Source: Tenodera sinensis
Taxonomy: Eukaryota; Arthropoda; Insecta; Mantodea; Mantidae
Assembly: GCA_030765045.1 (NCBI GenBank)
Contig: CM060964.1
Span: 319,669,013-319,733,012, forward strand
Length of the DNA: 64,000 nucleotides
Direction of reading: 5' to 3'
Below, in pieces: positions 23,591-35,559 of the stretch. The translations under genes were made by a program, and so were the position numbers. The notes beneath the pieces were generated by a model. It saw nothing but the letters and a program-made list of their open reading frames with translations. It was not told where the DNA came from and did no database searches. Position 1 is the first letter of the stretch. Every line of letters begins with the position of its first letter.

Positions 23591-23692
23591 GGCTGATTAA
23601 AGCCATTGAGAACTGAAAGACAAAGCCATAGTTAATCAGTTAACACCAGAGACTGAAAATTTCTATCTTCATTCCCATTTGTTGCTGCAACT

Positions 23693-23742
23693 GCCCTAAT
23701 GACCTAGTTGTCAATGGGTCCGTAAACACCACCACGCTACAA
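23693..23742 (+). repeat. 52-bp micro-repeat, diverged third copy
   Basis: gccctaatgacc, then agttgtc, then gggtcc and taaac, in the same order as the inserts at 50870-50922 and 53371-53422. No TSD could be assigned. Confidence 0.45.
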
Positions 23743-23882
23743 CATTGTCACGCCAAAAGCCAACATTCGTGTCTTTTGTTTCTGCAGCCAAAAGTCTTGC
23801 TCAGCTTGTGTCTTTGTCATCAGAGATGAGGAAAATAGGCCTCGAGTTTCCTTTAAGATAGCATATGCCATATGCTCATTAT

Positions 23883-24036
23883 TAGGCTTAGTAGGTCAGC
23901 TATCAAAAGCATGAAGTTATGCACGTTCTGTCTGTAGAGCAGATGGGCAGAGCGGGTTTCCCACACTGTGCCGTCGCATGCACTACAAACACGCAGAACT
24001 TGAATCCTCTTTAATATAGCTGACCTACTAAGCCTA
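23883..24036. mobile_element. hAT-type MITE
   Basis: 154 bp with inverted termini TAGGCTTAGTAGGTCAGCTA at each end, flanked by the 8-bp duplication ctcattat (23875-23882 and 24037-24044). The 8-bp TSD and TAGG-type ends indicate hAT. No coding capacity. Confidence 0.88.
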
Positions 24037-24044
24037 CTCATTAT

Positions 24045-26545
24045 AATTACATAAAACTCATTGTATTTCACTGAAATTAAATACATATAATAGCAAATTA
24101 TGTATAAATGCATTACATATAAATAAGGCTCTATTAACATGTTTCTAAGTTACATTTTGCTGGAACCTACAAAACTCTACATATAGATATGAATTACTTA
24201 AAATTAGGTTACATATAAAGTGGGTTCAACTGTATTTGTAGAGGCAGTCAGGTGGCAGGTAGTTACACTCTTTTGTGAATAGCACTCTTTTTTGATAGTT
24301 AAATATATGTTATTGTCGAGTGGCAGTGCTGCTTCCCTCACAACTGTCAGTCCCTCCCTAGCTTTAATCCCCTTACCAAAGCACTGTTTTGTGCAGACAC
24401 TGGACAAAAGTTTTGCCAAGTACTTTATGGGAGTGTTCTCATTCTAATGACAAGTTTTGTACAAGCATAAAATATTAACATAATATGTTAATTGCATAAT
24501 AAATTTAGAGTTCCTCAGATATATGCTTTAATTCTGTAGTAAATTGCTCATTTTCAAATTAATATGTAATTAATGTCATTAAGTTGTGCCTCTTGCATTA
24601 AGATAGTATTTTGAACACATGTAAATGTGCCATTGTGTGATGTATGGTGTGCTGTGTGATTGTGATCATATAAATAAATTGTGCAGTATATTGTGTACAT
24701 CTGATTTTTATGAATACCAAGCCATCCCTACTGTTCCCATTATTATTTATTCATCCCACTGTATTACAAAAACTGTGACTGTGCTTGAAAAATACATAAT
24801 TTGATGGTAAATGTGAGTCCACACCAAAATTAATAAATAGTAGTAACGAAAACATTTATTAATAAAGTTGACTAACTTTTTAACATTCTGTCCATGTCAA
24901 AATAAACCGTGGGGTTATGAGGAATATAATCAGGAAAAGGAAAACAATTACAGCACCTTACATTGCTGTAATGTGTAGGACCATACAAAAGTAGACATAA
25001 ATTGTGGCAAAGAAAAATATTTGAAAGACATATTAAATTAAGAAGAAACACTGATGCCTGAGCTTTATACTTGTGATCCAGCACACTTTCCAAGTCTTTG
25101 AGAAAATCTCCATATAAGTTTCAGTTTTTTTTTGACAGTAATCAAGTCTAAAATTTCAAAGAGTGAAACAGTATTCTGTGCTGTGATCAAATATATGTGT
25201 GCAATTTCAAAGGTTACAAAAGTGAAAGAAATTTTGTCTCAAACGTGGCCAAAATCATGCTGTTCTATTTTGTGAAAAAATGTTCTGGGACATTGTTTAA
25301 AGTTTTTTCTCTTCCTTCAAGCTTAACGTCATTTAATCAGGTAGGTCATATTGGGCAGTAAATGAATAAAATTATGCTCAAGTGGGCCCAGGGTCACTAG
25401 CTTAGTTACCCACATTTGTCCTCTTAGACTAAAGGAAAACCCTGGAAGAAACCTTATCAAAATTTGAACTCAAGACCCTTTGAATATGAAACAGACATGC
25501 TGCCCCCACAACATGGTTGTGGGCAATTTTTTAAACCATTAAAAATTAACAAAACTATCTAGTGGATGAATTTTAAGAGACATTTAATAAATATGTCATC
25601 AGGGACTTAAGCATCTTCTACATAGATCAATCAAATATAAACAAACGTTTGGTTCTAAAACTTTTTTCATGAACTTACATTGAAATGGACTTTTTTCTTA
25701 TTTTTCTGCTTATTCGCCCATCTTATCTACACATTTGTTCCAATGAATAGGCAACTTTTTAATGCCTGTTTCAAAGGAAGTACAAGGACAAGTGTGGAGC
25801 CAGTTGCAAACAAAGTCTGTCAGCTCCTCATTGGTTGTGAGGTGATGTCCGCCAAGAGCTTCTTTTAATTTTTACATCTGTCAAGTTTTGAAAAATTGCT
25901 CTTCAGTTGCAATTCTGGATGTAAGATTAAAATATTTGTTTTTGGTTTAGATTAGAAGTCATTGGGAGATATTTTTATAAATATTACTCTGGTCTTATAT
26001 AAAATTTGCAATCTTTTTCCGATAAGATTCTGAGAGAAGCTTCCTTTTTAAATATGTAAATATTTCTAATAAAATTTTAATAACTCACATTTTTACAGAA
26101 ACAAATCTCTGTCAAAAGATTTGTCATACTGTAGATTTGTTTAATTCAAAAATGATTTGTGTTTTATAAATTAAGAAGATGCAAATAACAGAAGAGAAGA
26201 TGATCTGTTCCTCTGAGTATAGAATAAGCAAATGCTTCATCACTTGATGTAACACACAAAGAAGTTTTTTTTATTGCACAGTCTGGATTAGAAGCAGTCT
26301 GGCCTAGGGAGAAAACCAACTGTGCACAGTAAATAGATCGCTAGGTTTGAGTTCTGCCTCAGGCATGGATGTTGCTACTGATTTGATTTCTCAATGCCGT
26401 ACAAAACCTTTGTGGGGATATTCACTTTGTTACCACTTATATTCAAAACTTCTTTGGTGCCTGCTGGGTAACTAATATCAATATCTTTATCCTTGTGTTT
26501 ATCTCAGGTGACATGCCCTCAACAGTTTCAAAAGTTTGATTTGGC
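24045..26545. other. Non-coding; SINE-D copy at 25372-25528
   Basis: AT-rich and without recognised genes. Positions 25372-25528 resemble the 898-1060 repeat (same start, then a decayed tRNA-like half). The remainder shows no structure I can support. Confidence 0.4.
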
Positions 26546-26549
26546 AAAT

Positions 26550-27555
26550 ATTGTTGCATTTTGACAGTGTAAGAATTACATGAACCACTAACCAAGTACA
26601 AGTTAATGGAAGAAGATCAGAAAACTTTGAAACTAAGAGTGACTTGAGACAAGGAGATGTGTTGTCAACATTGCTGTTCAATTTGGCCTTGGAAAAGATA
26701 GAAGTATGGAGATTAACCCAGGAGGAACCATTATGAATAGATCTATACAGTACTTAGCTTATGCTGATGGCCTGGTATTGATAGCTAAATCTTCATCAAA
26801 ACTTAAAAAGGCCAACGAGCAAACAACGAATGTAACAAAAAAATTAGGTTTAGAAGTCAATGTGGAGAAAATTGTATACATGAATACATGTAAAGTAAAA
26901 CCAGGAAGTGACAATAATGAAATAGTGATAAATGAGGAACAATACAAAGTTGTTGATAAATGTAAATGTTTAGGTTCATTGGTCACCTTTGATGACTGTA
27001 GCCAACATATCAAAGAGAGAATATCGCCAGGTGCTTCTTTGCCTTGGCCAAAATTATGAAAACATGATACCTGTCTAAGCAAACTAAATTACAGATGCAT
27101 AACACAATAATAAAACCTGTTGTGATGTATGGATGCGAAACTTGGGTGATGTTGGAAGACATAATGACTCAGTTAGAAAGATGGGAAAGGAAAATATATG
27201 GACCGATCAAGGATAAAGAGGGGTGGAGAATATGTTCAAATATGGAACTAAAATTACTATATAAAAAACCTAGCATAGTTACACTTGTTAAAGCTAAAAG
27301 GATTGAATGGACTGGGCATATGTGCATAGATGAAGGCAGGTCTGTTAAAAAGATTTTTGAAGGTAAAATTGAAGGGAGAAGAGACGGGTAGACCAAGATT
27401 AAGATGGCTGGATTGTGTGGAGAAGGACTTACATAGTGTGGGGATTAGAGGAAGGAGAAAGGCCAAAAACAGAGTAGAATGGGCCAATCATCATTAAGGA
27501 GGCACTAGCTAGACGGTAAGAGCTGTTTGCCAAATGAAGAAGAAGAATTACATGC
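26550..27555 (+). pseudogene. RTE-like non-LTR retrotransposon, 3' fragment
   Basis: Broken plus-strand frames cover the second half of a reverse transcriptase: RQGDVLSTLLFNLALEKI near 26645, IQYLAYADGLVLIAKS near 26740, KERI near 27015, VVMYGCETWVMLEDIMTQLE near 27120, then IYGPIKDKEGWRI, RIEWTGHM and PRLRWLD toward 27400. This is the widespread RT tail seen in arthropod RTE-like elements. The catalytic YADD is YADG, so the second Asp is lost. The 3' end carries an AAG-repeat tail (27530-27550). Endonuclease and palm N-terminus are absent. Confidence 0.7.
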
Positions 27556-27605
27556 ACCTATTAGTATCTTTGTTGTGTATTACAATTTTTATCAGTTTGT
27601 TTTGT

Positions 27606-27682
27606 GGTATTCAACTTGTTTAATGGAATTAATGTTTCCTTTTGAGAGAAATCTTTGACTTTATCTGTCATATGGGGACTGA
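27606..27682 (+). repeat. Founder copy of the 77-bp recurrent unit
   Basis: The 77-bp sequence beginning ggtattcaacttgtttaatg and ending atggggactga sits at the edge of the tandem array. It recurs with almost no change at 29031, 29594, 30305 and 31069 inside the array. This copy lies in non-array DNA and so is likely the source. Confidence 0.85.
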
Positions 27683-27683
27683 A

Positions 27684-27689
27684 CTTTTA

Positions 27690-27748
<59 letters not shown>
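27684..27748. repeat. (TA)n microsatellite
   Basis: About 60 bp of TA repeats at the array edge. A similar run follows the fourth 77-bp unit (30391-30446). Confidence 0.9.
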
Positions 27749-27749
<1 letters not shown>

Positions 27750-28059
27750 CTTTATTTATTTAGTTAGTCAGTCAGTCAGTCAGTTAGTCAGCCAGTCAGT
27801 CAGTCAGTCAGTCAGTCAGTTTGGTTAGTTTAGTTAGTTAGTTTAGTTAGTTTAATTAGTTAGTTTAGTTACTTTAGTTTAGTTAGTTTAATTAGTTTAG
27901 TTAGTTTAGTTTAGTTAGTTAGTTTAGTTTATTTAGTTAGTTTAGTTAATTTAGTCTAGTTAGTTCAGTTTAGTTAGATAGTTTAGTTAGTTAGTTTAGT
28001 TAGTTACTTTAGTTGGTTTAGTTAGTTAGTTTAGTTAGTTAGTTAGTTAGTTAGTTAGT

Positions 28060-28188
28060 AGGTTGGTTGGTTGGTTGCTTGGTTGGTCGGTCGGTCGGTC
28101 GGTCGGACGGGCGGTCGGTCGGTCGGACGGGCGGTCGGGCGGGCTGGCTAGCGGGCTGGCGGGCTGGCGGGTTGGCGGGTTGGTTGGT
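28060..28188. repeat. GC-rich core of the satellite
   Basis: The 4-mer shifts step by step from TTAG through TTGG and TCGG to GCGG and CTGG and back. Local GC is very high inside an AT-rich array. Confidence 0.85.
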
Positions 28189-30384
28189 TAGTCAGTCTAG
28201 TTAGTGTGGTTAGTTTAGTTTAGTTAGTTAAGTTTAGTTAGTTTACTTTAGTTAGTTAGACTAGTTAGTTAGTTAGTTTAGTTAGTTAGTTTAGTTAGTT
28301 AGTTGGTTAGTTAGTTAGTCAGTTTAGTTTAGTTAGTCAGTTTAGTTAGTTAGTTATTTAGTTTAGTTAGTTAGTCTAGTTAGTTAGTCTAGTTAGTTAG
28401 TTTAGTTAATTAGTTTAGTTTAGTTAGTTTAGTTTAGTTAGTTAGTTAGTTTAGTTGAGTTAGTTAGTTTAGTTTAGTTAGTTAGTTTAGTTAGTTTAGT
28501 TTAGTTAGTTTAGTTAATGTAGTTAGTTTAGTTAGTTTAGTCTAGTTAGTTCAGTTTAGTTAGTTTAGTTAGTTAGCTTAGTTTAGTTAGTTAGACTAGT
28601 TAGTTTAGTTAGTTACTTTAGTTATTTAGTTAGTTAGTTAGTTAGTTAGCTAGTTAGTTAGTTAGTTAGTTAGTTGGGTGGGTGGGTGGTTGGTTGGTTA
28701 GTTGGTTAGTTAGTTAGTTACTTAGTCTAGTTAGTTAGTCTGGTTAGTTAGTGTGGTTAGTTTAGTTTAGTTAGTTTAGTTTGTTTAGTTAGTTTAGTTT
28801 AGTTAGTGTTTTTAGTTTAGTTAGTTTAGTTTAGCTAGTTAGACTAGTTAGTTAGTTTAGTTAGTTGGTTAGTTAGTTAGTCAGTTTAGTTTAGTTAGTC
28901 AGTTTAGTTAGTTATTTAGTTTAGTTTAGTTAGTTAGTTTAGTTAGTTAGCTTAGTTAGTTTAGTTAGTTAGTCTAGTTAGTTAGTCTAGTTAGTTAGTT
29001 TAGTTAGTTTAGTTAGTTTAGTTAGTTAGTGGTATTCAACTTGTTTAATGGAATTAATGTTTCCTTTTGAGAGAAATCTTTGACTTTATCTGTCATATGG
29101 GGACTGAATGATTTATATATATATTTACTTTATTTATTTATTTATATATTTATTCATTCATTCAGTCAGTCAGTCAGTTAGTTTGGTTAGTTTAGTTAGT
29201 TTAGTTAGTTAGCTTAGTTTAGTTAGTTAGACTAGTTAGTTTAGTTAGTTACTTTAGTTATTTAGTTAGTTAGTTAGCTAGTTAGTTGGGTGGGTGGGTG
29301 GTTGGTTGGTTAGTTGGTTAGTTAGTTAGTTACTTAGTCTAGTTAGTTAGTCTGGTTAGTTAGTGTGGTTAGTTTAGTTTAGTTAGTTTAGTTTGTTTAG
29401 TTAGTTTAGTTTAGTTAGTGTTTTTAGTTTAGTTAGTTTAGTTTAGCTAGTTAGACTAGTTAGTTAGTTTAGTTAGTTGGTTAGTTAGTTAGTCAGTTTA
29501 GTTTAGTTAGTCAGTTTAGTTAGTTATTTAGTTTAGTTAGTTAGTCTAGTTAGTTAGTCTAGTTAGTTAGTTTAGTTAGTTTAGTTAGTTAGTGGTATTC
29601 AACTTGTTTAATGGAATTAATGTTTCCTTTTGAGAGAAATCTTTGACTTTATCTGTCATATGGGGACTGAATGATTTATATATATATTTACTTTATTTAT
29701 TTATTTATTTATATATTTATTCATTCATTCAGTCAGTCAGTCAGTTAGTTTGGTTAGTTTAGTTAGTTTAGTTTAGTTAGTTTAATTAGTTAGATTAGTT
29801 ACTTTAGTTTGGTTAGTTAGTTTAGTTAGTTAGTTTAGTTAGTTTAGTTTAGTTAGTTAGTTTGTTTAGTTTGTTTAGTTAGTTAGTTTGTTTAGTTTAG
29901 TTTGTTTAGTTAGTTTGGTTTAGTTAGTTTAGTTAGTTAGTTTAGTTAGTTTAGTCTAGTTAGTTCAGTTTAGTTAGTTTAGTTAGTTAGTTTAGTTAGT
30001 TAGTTAGAATAGTTAGTTAGTTTAGTTAGTTATTTTAGTTAGTTAGTTTAATTTAGTTAGTTTAGTTAGTTAGTTTAGTTAGTTAGTTAGTTTAGTTTAG
30101 TTAGTTTAGTTTAGTTAGTTTAGTTAGTTAGTTTAGTTGGTTAGTTAGTTTAGTTTAGTTAGTTAGTTAGTTTAGTTAGTTCAGTTTAGTTAGTTAGTTT
30201 ACTTTAGTTATTTAGTTACTTTAGTTAGTTAGTTTAGTTAGTTAGTTAGTTTAGTTAGTTTAGTTAGTTTAATTAGTTTAGTTAGTTTAGTTTAGTTAGT
30301 TAGTGGTATTCAACTTGTTTAATGGAATTAATGTTTCCTTTTGAGAGAAATCTTTGACTTTATCTGTCATATGGGGACTGAATG

Positions 30385-30449
<65 letters not shown>

Positions 30450-31410
30450 CTTTATTTATTTATTTATTTATATATTTATTCAATCATTCATTCAGTCAGT
30501 CAGTTAGTTTGGTTAGTTTAGTTAGTTTAGTATTAGTTTAATTAATTAGTTTAGTATTAGTTTAATTAGTTAGATTAGTTACTTTAGTTTGGTTAGTTAG
30601 TTTAGTTAGTTTAGTTTAGTTAGTTTAGTTAGTTTGGTTTAGTTAGTTTAGTTAGTTAGTTAGTTAGTTAGTTTAGTTTAGTTAGTTTAGTCTAGGTAGT
30701 TCAGTTTAGTTAGTTTAGTTAGTTGGAATAGTTAGTTAGTTTAGTTAGTTAGTTTAGTTAGTTAGTTTAATTTAGTTAGTTTAGTTAGTTTAGTTAGTTA
30801 GCTTAGTTTAGTTAGTTGGTTAGTTAGCTTAGTTAGTTTAGTTTAGTTAGTTTAGTTTAGTTAGTTAGTTTAGTTAGTTGGTTAGTTAGTTTAGTTTAGT
30901 TAGTTTAGTTAGTTAGTTTAGTTTAGTTAGTTAGTTTAGTTAGTTAGTTTAGTTAGTTTAGTTTAGTTAGTTAGTTAGTTTAGTTAGTTTAGTTAATTAG
31001 TTAGTTTAGTTAGTTATTTTAGTTAGTTTAATTAGTTTAGTTAGTTTAGTTAGTTTTGTTTAGTTAGTGGTATTCAACTTGTTTAATGGAATTAATGTTT
31101 CCTTTTGAGAGAAATCATTGACTTTATCTGTCATATGGGGACTGAATGATTTTATATATATATATACTTTATTTAATTATTTATTTATATATATTCATTT
31201 ATTCAGTCAGTCAGTCACTCAGTCAGTCAGTCAGTCAGTCAGTCAGTCAGTTAGTTTGGTTAGTTTAGTTAGTTTAGTTAGTTTAGTTTAGTTAGTTTAG
31301 TTAGTTAGTTTAGTTAGTTTAGTTAGTTAGTTTAGTTAGTTTAGTTAGTTCAGTTTAGTTAGATTAGTTTAGTTGGTTAGTTAGTTTAGTTTAGTTAGTT
31401 TAGTTAGTTT

Positions 31411-31747
31411 ATCAAAGTTCTAAGGCTTTCACGGCCGGTGTCAATACTAGATGCAATATTAACCGGGCTCCAACCTATCAGACGCCAGCTCCTTGTAGTA
31501 CTCTACTGGTACAAGTCCAGTCCACTGGCGACCCCGACCTATCACAATGTACTTCCCCTCCAGCCGCCGACATAAATACCGCACCTCTGGTGGTGACCAG
31601 CGCAGTCGGTGCTGAGATCTCCACTAGGAAACTTCGACCTCGCCGCCACTGAAGATGTCTGCCGTAGTCGCAGACGAAACGTTTGGGAAGAAGAAGGAAC
31701 CCAATAGACCACGGCCCACAAGCCCGGTTAATATTGCATCTAGTATT
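31411..31747. mobile_element. Penelope-like terminal element inside the satellite
   Basis: A 337-bp GC-richer insert. It has a 27-bp inverted repeat (31443-31469 against 31721-31747, starting AATACTAGATGCAATATTAA). The left edge word ggctttcacggccggtg resembles the Penelope terminus at 22365-22385 reversed, and a hammerhead-like stem lies at 31649-31679. No ORF. Most likely a solo Penelope terminal repeat or a non-autonomous relative. Confidence 0.55.
31649..31679 (+). ncRNA. Hammerhead-like core
   Basis: CTGAAGA, one base, GTCTGC (31657-31662), loop, GCAGAC (31670-31675), GAAA. The stem differs completely from the 22274 copy yet pairs perfectly, so covariation supports an RNA structure. Confidence 0.4.
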
Positions 31748-32088
31748 AGTTAGTTTAGTTAGTTAGTTCAGTTTAGTTAGTTAGTTCAGTTTAGTTAGAT
31801 TAGTTTAGTTAGTTTAGTTAGTTAGTTTAGTTAGTTTAGTTTAGTTAGTTTAGTTTAGTTAGTTTAGTTAGTTAGTTTAGTTTAGTTAGTTAGTTATAGT
31901 TAGTTTAGTTAGTTACTTTAGTTTAGTTTAGTTAGTTTAGTTTAGTTAGTTTAGTTTAGTTAGTTTAGTTAGTTAGTTTAGTTTAGTTAGTTTAGTTTAG
32001 TTAATTAGTTAGTTACTTTAGTTAGTTTAGTTTAGTTAGTTTAGTTTAGTTAGTTTAGTTAATTAGTTAGTTAGTTTAGTTTAGTTAA

Positions 32089-32119
<31 letters not shown>

Positions 32120-33543
32120 AGTTTAGTTTAGTTTAGTTTAGTTTAGTTAGATTAGTTTAGTTAGTTTAGTTAGTTTAGTTTAGTTAGTTAGTTTAGTTTA
32201 GTTAGTTAGTTATAGTTAGTTTAGTTAGTTACTTTAGTTAGTTTAGTTTAGTTAGTTTAGTTAGTTTAGTTAGTTTAGTTTAGTTAGTTTAGTTAGTTAG
32301 TTTAGTTTAGTTAGTTAGTTTAGTTAGCTAGTTTAGTTAGTTTAGTTAGTTAGTTTAGTTAGTTTAGTTTAGTTAGTTTAGTTAGTTACTTTAGTTAGTT
32401 TAGTTTAGTTAGTTTAGTTAGTTTAGTTAATTAGTTAGTTAGTTTAGTTAGTTTAGTTTAGTTAATTAGTTAGTTAGTTTAGTTAGTTAATTTAGTTAGT
32501 TAGTTTAGTTAGTTAGTTTAGTTAGTTAGTTAGTTTAGTTAGTTTATTTATTTTATTTATTTATATTTATTTATTTTATATTATATTTTATTTCTTTGAC
32601 CCAGCAGTGGCCTTGTGTCTTCTGAAATACTTGGTTGAGGATGCTTTATGTACAACTCAGAATGTCATTCTATCTAATAAACACCTGGACACAAAGCTTT
32701 TCATCATTTCTCTGAAGTCTTTTGCAGAAGGCAGATATGCAGGCCCAGGTTTTTATGACCTAAACACTCTTTAAATATGCATACATTCATGCCACAAAAA
32801 TTAAAAAACTATGACTTAAAACCCTGAAAATATGACCTAAAAGGTTAAAAAAGGAAATATTCATTTACTTTTAATAGTTGCAATAATTCATACCTCTTAT
32901 GACCATTTTCATCAGTGTTGCACTGTATAATGACATGCAATTTCAAATGGTCAAACTTGATGTATCTTTGGTTGTCAGCAAGGAGATCCTTCTACTTGTA
33001 AAAAATTCTTTCTACATCACATGATGTAATCAGGGCATAGTTAAATAAGAGAAATCATTAGCAGAAAGTTCTGGTTCATTTTCATTAAATTCTGCTTCTT
33101 TGCAACAAAGACTGTCAACAATTCTACATGATGTTGCATATCCAGGATTTCTTTCAAGCATACAATGTAATTTGTGCATTCTACAACTCAGTTTCAGTTT
33201 CCTTCACAATGCTTAACTCACCATACAGTGCCTACAGTTTTAAGGTGAGTGATGGACTTTGATAGAGAAATTTTATTTTATGTACGCTGTTTCTTGACCT
33301 GGTGTACATTTTTTATTAAGGTGCATCAGTTTTTTCAGAGTTGTAGGGGGTCACAATCTCACTGTACTTTATGCAATTTGCAGCATCAAGCCCAGGACCT
33401 TGATGCTACAATGGGCTGAGGGGGAAAGGGTAGTGATGGCGCCTCTTTTATAAAATTCTGCACTCAAAGCAGAGCCTTAACAAAAGCCTTATTGGCATTT
33501 GCAATAAATTTGTCTACCTCTGGGAAGTTCACTTGAATCTCTT

Positions 33544-33924
33544 CTTCTTTATCTGTTTACTCTCCCCTTATGTAGGACTTACACCCCCTAGGGCTTACAA
33601 GCCAGTGCCTAGGGTCAGATGCCTGTTGGAAAGCAGAGAAATCTATGGACCAGACAGAGTGAAGACCTGGAAGCAGGTGGTCAGCCAAGCACCAGGTATT
33701 GGAGTGAGGAAGAGGTTATGAAATGCATGTAAGATGAATGAATGGAAATGTGATTATGGAGCAACTGGTGGAATGAGTGGCAGGGGAAACCGGAGAACCT
33801 GGAGATAACCCGCCCAAATGCAGCTTAGTCCAGCATGAATACCACAGGCGGGTCCCTGGGATCAAACCTGGCTGCCTAGGTGGTAGGCGAATGGTCTAAC
33901 CACTCAGCCATGGCACTGCCAACA
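33544..33924 (-). repeat. tRNA-derived SINE, family B
   Basis: TSD acttgaatctctt at 33531-33543 and 33925-33937. The head and first 110 bp match family A. The 3' half is different (words such as gcctagggtcagatgcc and ggcttacaagccagtgcc), and the tail is AAG repeats rather than poly-A or AAC. Confidence 0.85.
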
Positions 33925-34268
33925 ACTTGAATCTCTTAAGCCACTCTATGTAGGGATGTGCAAGACAAGTTACATACACCTTTTTGGGGTACAGAATCTG
34001 AAGACCTTTTGCTGCTTTTATCATTTAAGAAGCCGCATCCATTAAGAAGATGAGCACATTTTTTGTTCTACCTTACATGGCTAGAACTAATTCATTGCAA
34101 TCTCAAACATAACAGTGATGGAGGAGTTGATCAGCCTATCGAACACCCCACACATCAACAAAATTCTTCTCCAAACTGGTCATGTTTTAAGAGTGCCAAG
34201 AATAAGATTTGCCACATATCTATCACCTACATCAATTATGGAGACTACTGTTTTGTTACTGCCAACAC

Positions 34269-34296
34269 ATTTTTTTTTTTTTTTTTTTTTTTTTTG
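34269..34296. repeat. Poly-T tract
   Basis: About 27 consecutive T residues within the hAT remnant. Confidence 0.85.
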
Positions 34297-35165
34297 TTTC
34301 ATTGTATTGTAATAAGTCAAAGCTTTGTTTTTAACTTGAACTCAGGGAATGGGATAAATTGTGTACTTCTCTAAGAAGTGTTTGAAAGCAGGTACTTCTA
34401 TTTTATATAAAGGAGTGTTTGATGTACCCATTATTTTACAAAAATCCTTAGAAAACCGAGAACATGCATTATCCATTGAACTGTGCAGTTTCTCAACTCT
34501 TTCTATCTCTCTGCAGAACAAAGAAACTGAACATTGCCTATCTAGAAGGGGAAGCGGAAAGAGGAAAAGAAAAGTAGATATTTGTTTCCTCTGCATTAAC
34601 AATTAATGGTACTTCTGCTGTTTCAAATGGGCTCATACACTTCTGGGTGTTAGAACGTTGGACCCCCAGACAGCAAATTCCTGCCACCATCAAATGAAGA
34701 TTACTGAACAAATGTCCTTACAGTTAGTTGGTCAAGCATTATGAAATAATGTTTACAAAATATTTGGTAAAATCAACAAATATTAATAAATATCAGAGAG
34801 TAAAACTTTTTTTATTTTTGTATGTGTTATATTCCAGACATGCTTTACAAATCAGTTATTTGCATCACCAATGTGAGGACTATAATACATAGTTACAAAA
34901 GATAAGTAAAGTTTTATTCGTTAATATTTATTAATATTTGTTGATTTACATTACTTCACTGTCAATGGCTTCCATTTTTTCATTATGTCTGGTAAAATGT
35001 TAAATACTACATAAAATATGACTAAAAATATGGTCAAATATGCATTTTTATGACTAATAAAAACTGATTCATCATATTCATAAATGTTTGAAATATGCTT
35101 AAACTAACTTAGGTATGGAAAAATAAGCCAGGATAAAAATAAGACGTCATAAAAATCTGAGCCCA

Positions 35166-35545
35166 CTCATTGCTTAGCAGCAACATGATGCAAAACATTT
35201 TAATCCATTATTAATATAACCAGCTATAGCAGGAATGAGGAAGAAGAAATTAAATGAAGAGCTTATAGGCATCAATTATTGTAGAACTCAACCGAACAGA
35301 AACTTGGCTTGGATTTCAAATCAACAAGGAAAGAAACTTGAAAGTCATACCATGGTAATGATTCCAAAGTTTCTGCAGTCAAGCAGGAAACTTCTTATGG
35401 TAAAGTACCTTTCTTTACTAAGTACAGTAGATAAGTAGGGAAAGTAACAAAAAGTTGGTTAAATACCAAACTTACTAAGTTCAGCGTCTTCCAAGAATAC
35501 TACGCAAAATGTGTAGATCTCATTAAACCATACTATATACATGCC
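35166..35545. other. Non-coding; part of a dispersed repeat
   Basis: 35440-35545 shares words with 4240-4560 (gttaaataccaaactt; atgtgtagatctcatt). Otherwise no feature. Confidence 0.35.
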
Positions 35546-35559
35546 ATATATTTTTCTTT

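Larger units (their letters stand above)
27750..32555. repeat. 4.8-kb mixed GTTA/GTTTA satellite with higher-order units
   Basis: Built from irregular runs of the 4-mer GTTA and the 5-mer GTTTA with AGTC patches, so no fixed period exists. Four 77-bp units (29031-29107, 29594-29670, 30305-30381, 31069-31145) each carry a following AT-rich spacer (ttatatatat ... tttacttta ... attcattcag) and then AGTC repeats, so blocks of about 560-760 bp repeat as higher-order units. It is not the arthropod telomere motif TTAGG. Confidence 0.92.
32740..35165 (-). pseudogene. hAT transposon with decayed BED-type transposase
   Basis: The terminus near 32745 (GGCCCAGGTTTTTATGAC) and the reversed right terminus near 35162 (GGGCTCAGATTTTTATGAC) form inverted ends related to those of the hAT at 49147. 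Minus-strand text from 34602 reads DFCKIMGTSNTPLYKIEV, then FKHFLEKYTI. Around 34230 comes VGDRYVANLILGTLKT. From 33560 down come MLERNPGYATSCR and a broken C-terminal dimerisation-like region with several stops. A SINE (33544-33924) interrupts it. Clearly inactive. Confidence 0.65.

Noticed and set aside
27750..32555. Telomeric or subtelomeric TTAGG repeat
   Set aside because: The units are GTTA and GTTTA mixtures with AGTC patches. TTAGG is not the repeated unit, and the array is internal.
27750..32555. CRISPR array
   Set aside because: Repeats are 4-5 bp with no spacer regularity, and the genome is eukaryotic.
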